64,000 nt of DNA from Endosaccharibacter trunci (GTDB taxonomy: Bacteria; Pseudomonadota; Alphaproteobacteria; Acetobacterales; Acetobacteraceae): positions 145,383 to 209,382 of the forward strand of contig JAMSKV010000006.1 of NCBI GenBank assembly GCA_024515975.1, written 5' to 3'. How positions within the stretch are numbered: the first letter of the stretch is position 1; every line of letters begins with the position of its first letter. Both the position numbers and the translations under genes were made by a program. Below are positions 32,489-42,138 of this stretch, one piece after another. The notes beneath the pieces were generated by a model. That model did not search any database, was not told the DNA's origin, and saw only the letters and a program-made list of their open reading frames with translations.

Positions 32489-33982
32489 CTACGCCACCGC
32501 CTGCACCCCCCGCGCATGCGCCCGCTCCAGGCGCCGCATCACCGGGATCAGCAGTGCCGCCAGCAGCGTCACCACAAGCCCGAACTCCATCAGCCCCAGG
32601 AAGAGGTGATGGTAGATCGGCAGGGTTTGTTCCGGCGGCGCGGTGCGCAGGGCCGGCGGCAGGGCGGCGAGATTGGCCACGGCGCTGCCGATATACAGCG
32701 CCACCCCGTAGGCCACGAAGAGCGCGCCCATCATGAAGGCGCTGAGCCGCTGCGGCGTGTAGCGGGAGATCATGGCCAGCGAGAGCGCGCTGATCAGTAG
32801 CTCGCCTGCCGAGATGAAGCCGTAAGCCAGTACCATCACCCAGGGCGAAACGCGCGCGGGCGCGCCGCTGCCGGTTGCCAGCCACCAGACCAGGAAGGCG
32901 GTCGTCACCAGGGCGAAGCCGACAAGGAATTTGGTGGAAACCTGCGGATCGCGGCCGCGCTTGCCCAGCGTGCCGTAGAGCCAGGCCAGGGCCGGGCTGA
33001 AGATCATGATCCAGATCGGGTTCAGGGACTGAAACTGCCCGGCCGAGAGATGCGCCAGCACGACGCCGCCGATGGACAGTTCCGGCTCGACGTTGCGCAG
33101 CGCGAACAAGGTCAGCGAGGTCGCCTGCTGCTGGTAGAAGATGAAATACGCCATCACCTCGACGATCAGCAGGCAGGCGATCAAGAGCCCGGGGCGCTCG
33201 TGCGGGGCGAGGCGACCGAACAGCCAGGCCAGGACGCCGGCGGTGCAGAGGCCGGCTGCCCAGATGGTGAACCGGGCCAGTTCGGGATGCTGCAGCACGA
33301 ACATCACGATCAGAATGGCGGCAACCACGCCCAGGATGGTGAGGACGGCGGTGCGGCTGGGCAGAGGCCGGAAATCCGGTGCCGAGCCGATGGCGGACAA
33401 CCGTGCGCGCAGCAGGGAGAACACCACCAGACCCGCGGCGAGCCCGATCGCCGAGGCGCCGAAGCCCGCATGCCAGCCGAAATGCGCGGCGATGACGGGG
33501 GACAACAGCAGCGACACCGCCGATCCGATATTGACCGACATGTAGTAGAGGGTGAAGGCGGCATCGAGCCGGCTGTCGTCGCCTTCGTAGATGCGGCGGA
33601 CCAGGTTGGCGACGTTCGGCTTGAACATGCCGTTGCCGATCGAGATCGTGCCCATGCCAAGATAGATCAGCCAGTGCTGCGTGGCGGGTAGCGCCAGCAG
33701 CACGTAGCCGAGGCCGAGACAGGTGGCGCCGGCCACCATCGCCCGTCGCGATCCCAGCACCTGGTCGCCGAGCCAGCCGCCAATCGCAGGCGCCGCGTAG
33801 GTCAGCGCCGCGAAGGCGCCCCAGAGCAGGTTGGCCGCGCCGTCGGCGAAGCCGAGCTTCTGCACCAGGAACAGCAGCAGCAGGCCCTGCATGCCGTAGT
33901 AGCCGAACCGCTCCCAAAATTCGATCGCGAGGACGACGGAGAATTGCCGGGTTCGGTTTGGGGTCGCGAGGGCGGTCTGCAT
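32489..33982 (-). CDS. POT/PTR2-family proton-dependent oligopeptide transporter
   Basis: This 497-residue inner-membrane protein has 12-14 helices and imports di- and tripeptides with protons. The POT signatures are plain: EFWERFGYYGMQGLLLLFL (ExxERFxYYG, residues 20-30), GGWLGDQVLGSRR (motif A), GNGMFKPNVANLV and AFTLYYMSVNIGSAVSLLL. It is preceded by an AT-rich 256-base gap and followed by transposase debris. It is 13 kb from the peptidase operon, but peptide import would fit that pathway. Nitrate or other relatives of the family are mainly eukaryotic. Confidence 0.88.
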   Translation of the reverse strand: MQTALATPNRTRQFSVVLAIEFWERFGYYGMQGLLLLFLVQKLGFADGAANLLWGAFAALTYAAPAIGGWLGDQVLGSRRAMVAGATCLGLGYVLLALPATQHWLIYLGMGTISIGNGMFKPNVANLVRRIYEGDDSRLDAAFTLYYMSVNIGSAVSLLLSPVIAAHFGWHAGFGASAIGLAAGLVVFSLLRARLSAIGSAPDFRPLPSRTAVLTILGVVAAILIVMFVLQHPELARFTIWAAGLCTAGVLAWLFGRLAPHERPGLLIACLLIVEVMAYFIFYQQQATSLTLFALRNVEPELSIGGVVLAHLSAGQFQSLNPIWIMIFSPALAWLYGTLGKRGRDPQVSTKFLVGFALVTTAFLVWWLATGSGAPARVSPWVMVLAYGFISAGELLISALSLAMISRYTPQRLSAFMMGALFVAYGVALYIGSAVANLAALPPALRTAPPEQTLPIYHHLFLGLMEFGLVVTLLAALLIPVMRRLERAHARGVQAVA

Positions 33983-34238
33983 GGAGTCCGTCTCTAGCGG
34001 GGCGCGGCGCGTGCGTCGATGGGAGCGGTCGTGCCGAAATCCGGTCCGTTAACGAAACATTAACGATATCTGAAGCAAATCTGTCTGTTACGACAATATA
34101 TAATGTCAACGAATAATGATTGACGACATATTAACGTTGTTTCGTATGTAATGACATTGTTTACGTTTTCAAAACAGGTTCGATTCTGTTATCGAAAACC
34201 CCTCTCATTCTTTTCGCCGATCTCGAGCGGGGGTATCC
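33983..34238 (+). promoter_or_regulatory. AT-rich upstream region of the Hint-domain gene
   Basis: From about 34045 to 34200 the sequence is much more AT-rich than its surroundings. It has repeated ATTAACG words and an interrupted inverted repeat AATGTCAA...TTGACGACAT. TTGACG (34120-34125) with TATGTA (34145-34150) is a weak promoter candidate (19-base spacer). No coding sequence was found. A long AT-rich leader suggests control by H-NS-like or cell-surface regulators. Confidence 0.35.
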
Positions 34239-36419
34239 ATGTCGACGATATTTGCCAACGGCACTATTGCTGCGGGTACGACCCTGACCGGGTCCAGCGG
34301 CTTGGACCAGCTCGGCGCCTCGCCCCTCAGCACCATCACCAACAACGGCACCGTGCTGTTCGCGGAGACCGGGGTCTTTGCGCCGCAGCTCTGGTTCTAC
34401 GGAAATCTGCTCAATAACGGTGTGATCTCGGCGAGCGTCGCCGCTCCCACCGGCGGCGCGACCGTTCAGATGGGCGCGGGCTCGACCAGCTCGCTGCTGA
34501 ACAATACCGGCACCATCAGCATCAACGATTCCAATGCCATCTCCGGCGCCACACTGAATCTCTTCTACGGCAGCATCAACAACACCGGAACGCTGTCAGC
34601 GACCCTGTCCGGCGCATCGACCGTGAACTGGTATAACGCCAACGTTTCCAACGGCGGCTCCGTCCTGATTTCGTCGACCGGCGCCACCGGCGCGACCGTC
34701 GATCTGGGCGGTGCGTTGCTGACCATGGCCAATACGGGCAGCTTCACCGTGAACGAGGGTGGCGCCTCGTCGGGTTCCACCTTCAATTCCTTCTACGGCC
34801 AGCTGAACAACAGCGGCACCTACAACTTCACGGCCAGTTCCGGCCCGGGCGGCGCGACCAGCCACTGGTTCAATACCGTGAACAACTCGGGCACGATGAA
34901 CCTCGCCTCGAATAATAACGGGCGGACCATCGAGAATGCCAGCGGCTTCGACGGGACGCTGAACAACAACGGCGCCCTCAACATCAGCGGCTTCGATGTC
35001 TATGCGAACCAGCTGGCCGGCACCGGAACCGTCAATCTCGGCAGCCATGGTGACTTCCGGCTGCTGGCGACGACGGCCAGCGCGTCGGGTCAGACCATCA
35101 ATTTCAGCACCGTCTCGAACAACGGAACGCTGATCCTCGACGGTACCAACTTCGCCGGGAAGATTCGCGGTTTCGGTACGGGTGACCATATCGACCTGAG
35201 CCTTCTCGCTCCCTTTGGCGTCAATCTCGCCTATAACGGGACCACGGGCATGCTGAGCGTGTCCCCCCTGTTCGGTTCCACCTACATCACGCTCGATGTT
35301 GGGCTCGGCTACACGGCATCCGCGTTTCAGGAGGCGGCGAATTTCGATGACGGCCTCCTCGGCACGCAGATCACCTATAACGGCACGGCTCCCTGCTTCC
35401 TGCCCGGCACGCTGATCGCCACGCCGCAGGGCGAGCGCCCGGTGGAGGAGATCGTCGCCGGAGACGCGGTGCTGACCCTCTCGGGCGACCGGCTCGTGCC
35501 CGCTACAGTGCGCTGGACAGGTAGCCGCACGCTGCGCGTCCGCCCGGGTATCGATCCGCTCGACGCCTATCCGGTCCGTATCCGTCGCAGCGCCTTCGCC
35601 CCTGGCGCGCCGCACAAGGATCTGCTCGTCACCTCCGAACATTGCGTGCTCGTGGACGGGCGTCTGGTTCCCGCGCGAATGCTGGTCAATGGCGGCTCCA
35701 TCGTGGTGGATACCACCATCACCTGCTACAGCTTCCATCATGTGGAACTGGATCGCCACGCGATCCTGATGTCGGACGGCCTGGCGACCGAGAGCTATCT
35801 CGACACCGGCAACCGCTCCATGTTCGCCCAGAGCGAGCGTCCGGCGCTGCATCCCGACTTCGCGCTCGCGCCGGCCCATGCGAGCTGGGACGATGCGGCT
35901 GCGCCGCTCGCCACGGACGCCTCCTTCGTGCGTCCGGTCTGGGAGCGTCTCGCCGAGCGCGCCGCGCTGATGGGTCATACGCTCCCGTCGCGTCTGGCGC
36001 CGGTCTCCGACGCCGACCCGCATCTGCTGACCGAGGCGGGCGAGCGGCTCGATCCGGTGCTGGCGGATGGAAGCGTGTTGGCTTTCGTCGTGCCCGCCGG
36101 AGCCGGCCGCCTGTATCTCGCCTCGCGGGCCGCGCGCCCGTCCGACGTGATCGGCCCGTTCCTGGACGACCGACGCGCGCTTGGCGTGAAGGTGGGCAGG
36201 ATCGGCGTCGCGGCCGGCCGCGACCGTTGCGTGCTGGGCCGCGACGCGTCCGCCCAGGGTTGGCACGACGGCGAAGCCGATGGCTGCTGGACCGACGGCC
36301 GGGCGCTTCTGCCGGTCGAGGCTAGCGAAGGGAAGGCGCTTTATCTCGATATCGAGATCGTCGCCGTCGGCCTTTATCCCGCCGTGGTGGCGCCGGAGGA
36401 GGTCCGCCTCGCCGCCTGA
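34239..36419 (+). CDS. Hint-domain surface protein with beta-repeat N-terminus
   Basis: This 726-residue protein has two parts. Residues 1-380 contain irregular repeats built on NNxGT (TITNNGTV, LLNNTGTIS, INNTGTLS, LNNSGTYNF, VNNSGTMNL, LNNNGALNI), as in beta-helical adhesins. From C386 (PCFLPGTLIATPQGERPVEEI) a Hint_2 (hedgehog/intein-like) domain follows, with the B-block histidine in LVTSEHCVLVDG, and then a C-terminal domain to 726. Hint proteins can cleave themselves at the Cys and may release or attach the N-terminal part. There is no classical signal peptide, so a type I or other route is likely. A TPR glycosyltransferase gene follows directly. Such Hint proteins are frequent in Acetobacteraceae; their role is unproved. 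Confidence 0.75.
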   Translation: MSTIFANGTIAAGTTLTGSSGLDQLGASPLSTITNNGTVLFAETGVFAPQLWFYGNLLNNGVISASVAAPTGGATVQMGAGSTSSLLNNTGTISINDSNAISGATLNLFYGSINNTGTLSATLSGASTVNWYNANVSNGGSVLISSTGATGATVDLGGALLTMANTGSFTVNEGGASSGSTFNSFYGQLNNSGTYNFTASSGPGGATSHWFNTVNNSGTMNLASNNNGRTIENASGFDGTLNNNGALNISGFDVYANQLAGTGTVNLGSHGDFRLLATTASASGQTINFSTVSNNGTLILDGTNFAGKIRGFGTGDHIDLSLLAPFGVNLAYNGTTGMLSVSPLFGSTYITLDVGLGYTASAFQEAANFDDGLLGTQITYNGTAPCFLPGTLIATPQGERPVEEIVAGDAVLTLSGDRLVPATVRWTGSRTLRVRPGIDPLDAYPVRIRRSAFAPGAPHKDLLVTSEHCVLVDGRLVPARMLVNGGSIVVDTTITCYSFHHVELDRHAILMSDGLATESYLDTGNRSMFAQSERPALHPDFALAPAHASWDDAAAPLATDASFVRPVWERLAERAALMGHTLPSRLAPVSDADPHLLTEAGERLDPVLADGSVLAFVVPAGAGRLYLASRAARPSDVIGPFLDDRRALGVKVGRIGVAAGRDRCVLGRDASAQGWHDGEADGCWTDGRALLPVEASEGKALYLDIEIVAVGLYPAVVAPEEVRLAA

Positions 36420-36425
36420 TCCATG

Positions 36426-36460
36426 CCGGAACGGTTCGGCCATGCGGCCGGCCGTTCCGG
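36426..36460 (+). terminator. Hairpin after the Hint-domain gene
   Basis: CCGGAACGG and CCGTTCCGG form a nine-base stem, and GGCC/GGCC pairs inside the loop extend the fold. It lies seven bases after the stop of the Hint gene, before the glycosyltransferase gene. Confidence 0.55.
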
Positions 36461-36534
36461 ATCGGAAGCGCCGCTCTTGACGTCGGCTCGGCCTGCATCG
36501 TCAAGTCGAATCATGGCCGACCCTGGGGGACCTC

Positions 36535-37938
36535 GTGACCATTCCCGCGATCCCCCAGGACGATCTCGCCGGCGCCATTGCCGCCGGGTTGCTCGAAGCC
36601 GCCATCGCTGCCGCCGGTCTCGATCCCGTAGCGGCTCCGGCTCAGGGCTGGCGGCAGCTCGGACTGTTTCTGGCGCGTACGAATCGCGCCACCCTCGCGA
36701 TCCCCTGCTTCCAGCACAGCCTGTCGTTCGATCCGAACCAGGCGGCCTGTCTTTCGGCGCTCTGCGTTCTCCTGATGCGCACCCATCGTCTTGCGGAGGC
36801 GGTGCGGGCCGGCGAGCAAGCGGTCGCGCTGCAGCCGAACGACCCCGCCTTCCTGGACAATCTCGCCCTGGCGCTGGCGGATGCCGGACGCGTCGATGAG
36901 GCCCGCATCTGCCTGATTCGCGCCATCGGCCTCGCCCCGGACCGGGCCGAGTCCCATCTGTCGCTCGCCCAGCTTCTGCTGTCGATCGGCGAGATGCAGC
37001 CCGGCTGGCTCGAATATGAGTGGCGAAACCGGACGGAGATGGCGCGCAACACCGTGCCGGAGACCAGCGCCGCGTCCTGGAACGGCATGCGTATGCCGCA
37101 TGGACGCCTCATCGTGATCTGCGACCAGGGATACGGCGACACGCTCCAGTTCGCTCGCTATTTGCCGCATGTGGCGGCCCTCTGTCCCGATCTGCATCTG
37201 TGCGTCTCGCCGCCGCTGAAGACGCTGCTGGACCGTGTTCCCGGCCCGGTCGCGCTGCACACGCGCTGGGAGGACGTTCCGCCCCATGCCGCCGTCGTGC
37301 GCCTGTCGAGCCTGCCGTTCCTGTTCCGCACAGAGCTGGATACGATCCCCTCCGCCGCCGGCTACCTTCGCGCCGGCGACGCGGCCCGCGCACGCTGGGC
37401 GATGCCGGCCGGCGGTCCAGCCGGAAGGCTCCGCGTCGGGCTGGTCTGGGCCGGGCGCGACACCCACCCCAACGACATGCGCCGCTCGATCCCGCTGAGC
37501 GCCCTGCTGCCTCTGGCCGACCAAACTGGCGTCTGTTTCGTCTGTCTGCAGCGACCGGTGCCGGCGGCCGATCAGGGCCTGCTGGACCGGTTCGGCATGG
37601 AGGATCTGTCCGCCCGCCTCGAGAGCTTCGATGACACCGCGGCCCTGATCGAGACGCTGGATCTGGTGATCGCGGTGGATACCTCCACAGCCCATCTGGC
37701 CGGCGCACTGGGCAGGCCGTGCTGGCTGATGCTGGGCCATCCGCCGGACTGGCGCTGGCTGCTCTCCGGCAGCACCACCCCCTGGTACGACAGCATCACC
37801 CTGTTCCGGCAGCCCGCGCCGGGCGACTGGGCCGGCACGATCGGCGCGGTCGCGGCGCGTCTGACGGCGCTGCTCGCAACCCCTCTGACAACCCCTGTGG
37901 CAACCCTTCTGGCGCCGACGGCCACGGACGAACGCTGA
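36535..37938 (+). CDS. TPR-containing glycosyltransferase
   Basis: This 467-residue cytoplasmic protein has N-terminal tetratricopeptide repeats (residues 30-160; CLSALCVLLMRTHRLAEAVR, FLDNLALALADAGRVDEARI) and a C-terminal GT-B-type domain similar to heptosyltransferases/GT41 enzymes, with CDQGYGDTLQFARYLP (nucleotide-sugar domain start), GLVWAG and DTSTAHLAGALGRPCWLML. TPR-glycosyltransferases often modify surface or flagellar proteins. It begins at GTG 36535 with GGGGGA upstream and follows the Hint-domain gene by 115 bases. A plausible role is O-glycosylation of the Asn/Thr/Ser-rich repeats of that protein; this is inference from order. Confidence 0.75.
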   Translation: MTIPAIPQDDLAGAIAAGLLEAAIAAAGLDPVAAPAQGWRQLGLFLARTNRATLAIPCFQHSLSFDPNQAACLSALCVLLMRTHRLAEAVRAGEQAVALQPNDPAFLDNLALALADAGRVDEARICLIRAIGLAPDRAESHLSLAQLLLSIGEMQPGWLEYEWRNRTEMARNTVPETSAASWNGMRMPHGRLIVICDQGYGDTLQFARYLPHVAALCPDLHLCVSPPLKTLLDRVPGPVALHTRWEDVPPHAAVVRLSSLPFLFRTELDTIPSAAGYLRAGDAARARWAMPAGGPAGRLRVGLVWAGRDTHPNDMRRSIPLSALLPLADQTGVCFVCLQRPVPAADQGLLDRFGMEDLSARLESFDDTAALIETLDLVIAVDTSTAHLAGALGRPCWLMLGHPPDWRWLLSGSTTPWYDSITLFRQPAPGDWAGTIGAVAARLTALLATPLTTPVATLLAPTATDER

Positions 37939-38014
37939 ACCCCGCCGGCCGGGCGCCGTTCTGCGGACGAGGCGCCGTGAACGCGCACGCGCCAGCAACG
38001 GGGAGGGGATGGCG

Positions 38015-39070
38015 ATGTCCGGCGACTGGATGATCTACGGCGCCAACGGCTACACCGGCGCTCTGATCGCCCGTGAGGCCGCACGACGTGGCCTGAAGCC
38101 CGTGCTGGCCGGCCGTGACCGCGCGCGGATCGAGGCGCTGGCGGCGGAGCTTGGCCTGCAGCATCGCGTCTTCGCACTGGGCGCTCCCGCCGTCACGGCG
38201 CAGCATCTGCGCGACATCGCCCTGGTTCTGCACTGCGCCGGTCCGTTCTCGGCCACGGCCGCGCCGATGATGGCGGCCTGCCTGCTGGCCTGCACCCATT
38301 ATCTCGACATCACTGGCGAGATCGACGTGTTCGAGCACGCGCAGTCGCTCGACCGCCAGGCGCGCGAGGCCGGGATCGTGCTGTGTCCCGGCGTCGGTTT
38401 CGACGTGATTCCCACCGATTGCGTCGCCGCCGCGCTCAAGCAGGCGCTGCCGGACGCCACCACGCTGGCGCTCGGCTTCGACACGCGGTCGCGCCTGTCG
38501 CCCGGCACGGCCAGAACCACGGTGGAAGGGCTGGCGCTGGGTGGGCGCATCCGGCGCGGCGGCCGCATCGTCTCGGTGCCTTTGGCGCACGAGACGCGCC
38601 GGATCGATTTCGGCCATGGCGAGAAGCTGGCCATGGCGATCGCCTGGGGCGACGTATCCACCGCGTTCCACAGCACCGGCATTCCCGACATCAGCGTGTT
38701 CGTGCCGACCTCGCCGCGCACCGTGCGGGCCGCGCGCGTTGCCAATTTCCTGCGCCCCGTGCTGCGCATGCCGGGGGTGCAGCGTGTCCTGAAGCGGCGC
38801 ATCGGCAACAGGGCGATCGGGCCGGATGCGGAGCAGCGCGAGCGTTCGCCGTCCTTCGTGTGGGGCGAAGCGCGAAACGCCGCCGGACAAAGGCGGACGG
38901 CGCGGATTCGCACCGCCAACGGCTACGCGCTGACCGTGACCGGATCCCTGGCGGTGGCGCAGCACGTTCTCGACACCGCGCCTGCCGGCGGTGCCTATAC
39001 GCCGTCCGGGCTGGCCGGGGCGGATCTGGTGCAGCGTTTGCCGGGATCGGGGCCGCTGGTGATCGACTGA
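38015..39070 (+). CDS. Saccharopine-dehydrogenase-like NAD(P)-binding oxidoreductase
   Basis: This 351-residue protein has an N-terminal Rossmann fold (WMIYGANGYTGALIAREAARRG; split: IYGANGYTGALIA) and the segments LVLHCAGPFS, YLDITGEIDVFE and GVGFDVIPTDC seen in saccharopine-dehydrogenase-like/trans-acting enoyl-reductase proteins. The true lysine-pathway enzyme is longer and differs, so the substrate is unknown. I chose ATG 38015 over 38009 because GGGGAGG then has an eight-base spacer. Its stop abuts the stop of the convergent ABC gene within TGATCA. Confidence 0.78.
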   Translation: MSGDWMIYGANGYTGALIAREAARRGLKPVLAGRDRARIEALAAELGLQHRVFALGAPAVTAQHLRDIALVLHCAGPFSATAAPMMAACLLACTHYLDITGEIDVFEHAQSLDRQAREAGIVLCPGVGFDVIPTDCVAAALKQALPDATTLALGFDTRSRLSPGTARTTVEGLALGGRIRRGGRIVSVPLAHETRRIDFGHGEKLAMAIAWGDVSTAFHSTGIPDISVFVPTSPRTVRAARVANFLRPVLRMPGVQRVLKRRIGNRAIGPDAEQRERSPSFVWGEARNAAGQRRTARIRTANGYALTVTGSLAVAQHVLDTAPAGGAYTPSGLAGADLVQRLPGSGPLVID

Positions 39071-39811
39071 TCAGCCGATCGTCGCCGCCGTGCCGGTGAC
39101 GGCGGTCATGACCATGGCCTCGATGCCGCCCGGCCCGGCGGTCTCGAGATCGAGCCGGTTCCAGCGATACGCGATCCGGCCGTCCTCGACATAGACGAGA
39201 TCGGTGCAGAGACTGCCGAGCATCTCGATCTGGTGCGTGGACAGGATCGCGGCGTGCCGCCCTGTCGCCACCATGCGCTGCAGGATCTGGCGCAACCGCC
39301 AGCTCGAGACCGGATCGAGCCCGTTCAGGGATTCGTCCAGCACCAGCAGGGCCGGCGCGCCGAGCAGGGCGGCCGCGATCGAGAGTTTGGCCCGGGTGCC
39401 GAGCGAGCACTGGGCCAGCGGGGTATCGAGCCAGGCCCGGAAGCCGAGCACATGATCGAGCTCCGGTTCCGGCCAGTCGGTCGCCTGGCAGCGGCGCACG
39501 GAGGCAACCATCTCCAGATACTGCCGTCCGGTCAGAGCGGCAGGCAGCTCCGCCGGGTCCACCGCATAGCCCAGGGCGGACAAAGCACGCTCGCGCTCGG
39601 AGAGGATCGGATGGCCGTCGATCGCGACACTGCCCGCCAGCGCCGGGATCAGCCCGGCGACAGCGCGAAGCAGGGTGGATTTGCCGGCGCCGTTCGGTCC
39701 GATCAGGCCCAGCAACTGGCCGCCTTCCAGGCGCAGGGAGGCGTCCTGGATCGCGATCCGGCCGCCATAGCCGGCCGCCACATCGGAGAGGTCGAGCAGA
39801 ACCGGCGGCAT
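39071..39811 (-). CDS. ABC exporter ATP-binding protein
   Basis: This 246-residue ATPase resembles ABC-2-type exporter subunits. Walker A is GPNGAGKST (about 38-46), the signature loop is the atypical CSLGTRAKLS, Walker B is LLVLDESLNGLDP and the switch His is in ILSTHQ. In ABC-2 exporters the signature often reads YSLGMRQRL, so the change is normal in kind. It follows the permease gene with one base between stop and start. The cargo is unknown. Confidence 0.83.
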   Translation of the reverse strand: MPPVLLDLSDVAAGYGGRIAIQDASLRLEGGQLLGLIGPNGAGKSTLLRAVAGLIPALAGSVAIDGHPILSERERALSALGYAVDPAELPAALTGRQYLEMVASVRRCQATDWPEPELDHVLGFRAWLDTPLAQCSLGTRAKLSIAAALLGAPALLVLDESLNGLDPVSSWRLRQILQRMVATGRHAAILSTHQIEMLGSLCTDLVYVEDGRIAYRWNRLDLETAGPGGIEAMVMTAVTGTAATIG

Positions 39812-39812
39812 C

Positions 39813-41030
39813 TCAGCCCGTTCCCCGAACGAAGCGGCGTTTCGCGCCGCGCCACAGCACGATGGCCAGCACGAGGGCGAGGGCCGCTTCGCTGATCCCG
39901 AGCCGGAGCGCGTATTGCGCGCCCATCAGAAGGGCGGTCGCGTGCAGGAGCATCGCGGCGGGCGGTGAATCGGCCAGCCACAGGGAGATGAGGATCATCA
40001 GCCCATCGAGCGAGACCAGACTGATCAGGCAGCCGGCCGTGGTCGGATCGCCGGGCGCCACGGCGAACGCCGCCAGGCCGAGCGGCGCGAACCAGCCGAG
40101 CGACAGGGCCAGAGGCAGACGGACGACACCCCAGGCCGCGCGTCCGAACGGCACCGGCAGCACGCGCAGCGCATTCGCGCGCAGGGGGTGGCAGCGCAGG
40201 ATATGAAGGAAGATGAGATGGCCTCCGACAGCTCCTGTCAGCGCGGCAGGCCATGCCGTGCCGGTCTGAATGCTGCCGGCGATACCCAGCAGGCAAAGGA
40301 TCGCTGGCAGGATCAGAAAGAGTCTTGCCTTTATGGTTGCGAGGCGCCCGAGTGCCCAGTTGCCGAGCCAGCGCGGCCGTGTCCGGTCCAGCCCGTCCAG
40401 GAGCGCGGAGCGCCGGCGGACGACCCGTCGCGATTGTCGGCGGCCCGCGATGGCTGGGGGAACGGAAAAGCCGCCGCAGACGAAGCCCATCGAAACCAGA
40501 CCCAGGCCCAACGGACCGGTGCGTTCCATGTCGGTCCAGCGGACCAGCCCCCCTTCCAGCACCACGGCCGTCAGTATCGAGGCCACCACCACGCCATAGG
40601 GCGGCAGGCATGACAGGGCCACGGCCCGACGCCGATCCCGCGCCGACCACGGCAGCGTGGCCAGCCAGGGCGACGCCAGGTCCATCCGCGCCGTTCCGCT
40701 CGTGACGCGGCCGGCGGAGAACCCGGCCAGCAGCGCCGTTGCCGATGCCAGGACGGCCATCAGAGCCGGGCGACCGGTGATGACGGATGCGATCCCGGCG
40801 CGGTCGCGCCAGAGGCTCCCGAGGCCGCCGAGGCAGACCAGAAGCAGCGCCGCGCCGAACCCTGCCCGCGTCCGCGCCGATGGGCCGAAGCAGCTGCCGA
40901 CGAAACGCCGCCAGCGCGACAGGCGAAGGCGCAACAGCAGGGTGTCGGGTTTGAGCACAGCGCCAGAATGAGAGAGCAGCGGTGGAATGACAATTCGTGA
41001 TCGCAACGGATCGGCGCGGATCGCAAGCAA
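39813..41030 (-). CDS. ABC-2-like transporter permease (unrecognised family)
   Basis: This protein of up to 405 residues has about ten hydrophobic segments, including FGAALLLVCLGGLG, LMAVLASATALLAGF, LFLILPAILCLLGIAG and ALALVLAIVLW. No clear family motif is visible. It is translated just ahead of the ATPase gene, so it is taken as its membrane partner. The start is uncertain: the ATG at 41030 adds a charged 24-residue lead; a GTG at 40958 (VLKPDTLLLRLRL) is an equally good start. Confidence 0.65.
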   Translation of the reverse strand: MLAIRADPLRSRIVIPPLLSHSGAVLKPDTLLLRLRLSRWRRFVGSCFGPSARTRAGFGAALLLVCLGGLGSLWRDRAGIASVITGRPALMAVLASATALLAGFSAGRVTSGTARMDLASPWLATLPWSARDRRRAVALSCLPPYGVVVASILTAVVLEGGLVRWTDMERTGPLGLGLVSMGFVCGGFSVPPAIAGRRQSRRVVRRRSALLDGLDRTRPRWLGNWALGRLATIKARLFLILPAILCLLGIAGSIQTGTAWPAALTGAVGGHLIFLHILRCHPLRANALRVLPVPFGRAAWGVVRLPLALSLGWFAPLGLAAFAVAPGDPTTAGCLISLVSLDGLMILISLWLADSPPAAMLLHATALLMGAQYALRLGISEAALALVLAIVLWRGAKRRFVRGTG

Positions 41031-41050
41031 AGCCGGTCACCGGGCGGAGG

Positions 41051-41110
41051 CACGCTGCCGGTCACGCTCCCCATCACGCTGCCCATCACGCTGCCTGTCA
41101 CGCTGCCCTG
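41051..41110. repeat. Five tandem 12-bp repeats upstream of truB
   Basis: CACGCTGCC followed by GGT, CAT, TGT or CTG repeats five times at exact 12-base spacing (41051, 41063, 41075, 41087, 41099), with one substitution in the second unit. It lies in the gap between the divergent permease and truB. A 12-base period can expand or contract by slippage without breaking a frame. Confidence 0.8.
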
Positions 41111-41195
41111 GCATGAGGCCGTTCCGTTTGCCCCCCGCACGTGGCTCGTCTACACGCACCCGCTTTCCGAACCATTGAACGCGGGACCGAACAGA

Positions 41196-42116
41196 ATGCG
41201 ACGCAAGCGCGGACGCGCCCTTGACGGGTGGCTGATCGTCGACAAGCCCGCGGGCATGACCTCCACCGACGTGGTGAACAAGGTGCGTCGCGGTTTCGAT
41301 GCCCAGAAGGCCGGCCATGGCGGCACGCTCGACCCGCTCGCCACCGGCCTGCTGCCGGTCGCGTTCGGCGCCGCCACAAAAACCGTGCCCTACATCATGG
41401 ACGGTACCAAGCTGTACCATTTCACCCTGCGCATCGGCGAGGCGCGTGATACGGACGACGCCGACGGGCAGGTGATCGCCACCTCCGACGTGCGCCCGAC
41501 AGACGCGCAGTTCCGCGCGGCGCTGCCGGCCTTCCGGGGCGAGATCATGCAGGTGCCGCCGATCTTCTCCGCCATCAAGGTGGCGGGCGAGCGCGCCTAC
41601 GACATGGCGCGCGAAGGTCGGGCCCCGGTTCTGGAGCCCCGGCCTGCCCGCATCGACCGGTTCGAGCTGATCGAACGCGTGGACGAGCATACGGCGATCT
41701 TCGAGGTGCAGTCGGGCAAGGGTGTCTATATGCGCTCCCTCGCCCGCGACCTGGCTGCCGCCTGCGGCACGGTGGGCCATGTGGCCGGGCTGCGACGGCT
41801 GCGCGTGGGGCCGTTCCACGAGAAGGATGCGATTTCCCTGGACAAAATCCTGGCTGTGGAGGACAACGCGCCCGCCTCGCCGGAGCTGCTGCTGCCGGTC
41901 GCGACCGCGCTGGCCGACATCCCGGCGCTGGCCCTGACCAGCAGCGAAGCGGCAAGCCTCCAGCACGGCCAGGCGATCAGCCTGGTCGAACTGATGGGCC
42001 GGATTCCAGACACGGCCGATCCCGCTGGCGGGGTCGCCCGGGCCATGGACGGCGGGCGCGTGATCGGGCTCTGCCGACTCGAGGATGGGTGGCTGCGTCC
42101 GGAACGCCTTCTCTGA
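41196..42116 (+). CDS. truB: tRNA pseudouridine(55) synthase TruB
   Basis: TruB converts U55 in the T-loop of tRNAs to pseudouridine. The 306-residue protein has the catalytic motif [14 protein letters not shown] with Asp46, plus [24 protein letters not shown] and [18 protein letters not shown] segments (here [14 protein letters not shown]). The ATG at 41196 matches the usual short N-terminus; a TTG at 41175 would add seven residues. It precedes rpsO and pnp, the standard bacterial order. Confidence 0.95.
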   Translation: MRRKRGRALDGWLIVDKPAGMTSTDVVNKVRRGFDAQKAGHGGTLDPLATGLLPVAFGAATKTVPYIMDGTKLYHFTLRIGEARDTDDADGQVIATSDVRPTDAQFRAALPAFRGEIMQVPPIFSAIKVAGERAYDMAREGRAPVLEPRPARIDRFELIERVDEHTAIFEVQSGKGVYMRSLARDLAAACGTVGHVAGLRRLRVGPFHEKDAISLDKILAVEDNAPASPELLLPVATALADIPALALTSSEAASLQHGQAISLVELMGRIPDTADPAGGVARAMDGGRVIGLCRLEDGWLRPERLL

Positions 42117-42138
42117 ACCCCGTTCCTGGAGAACCACG

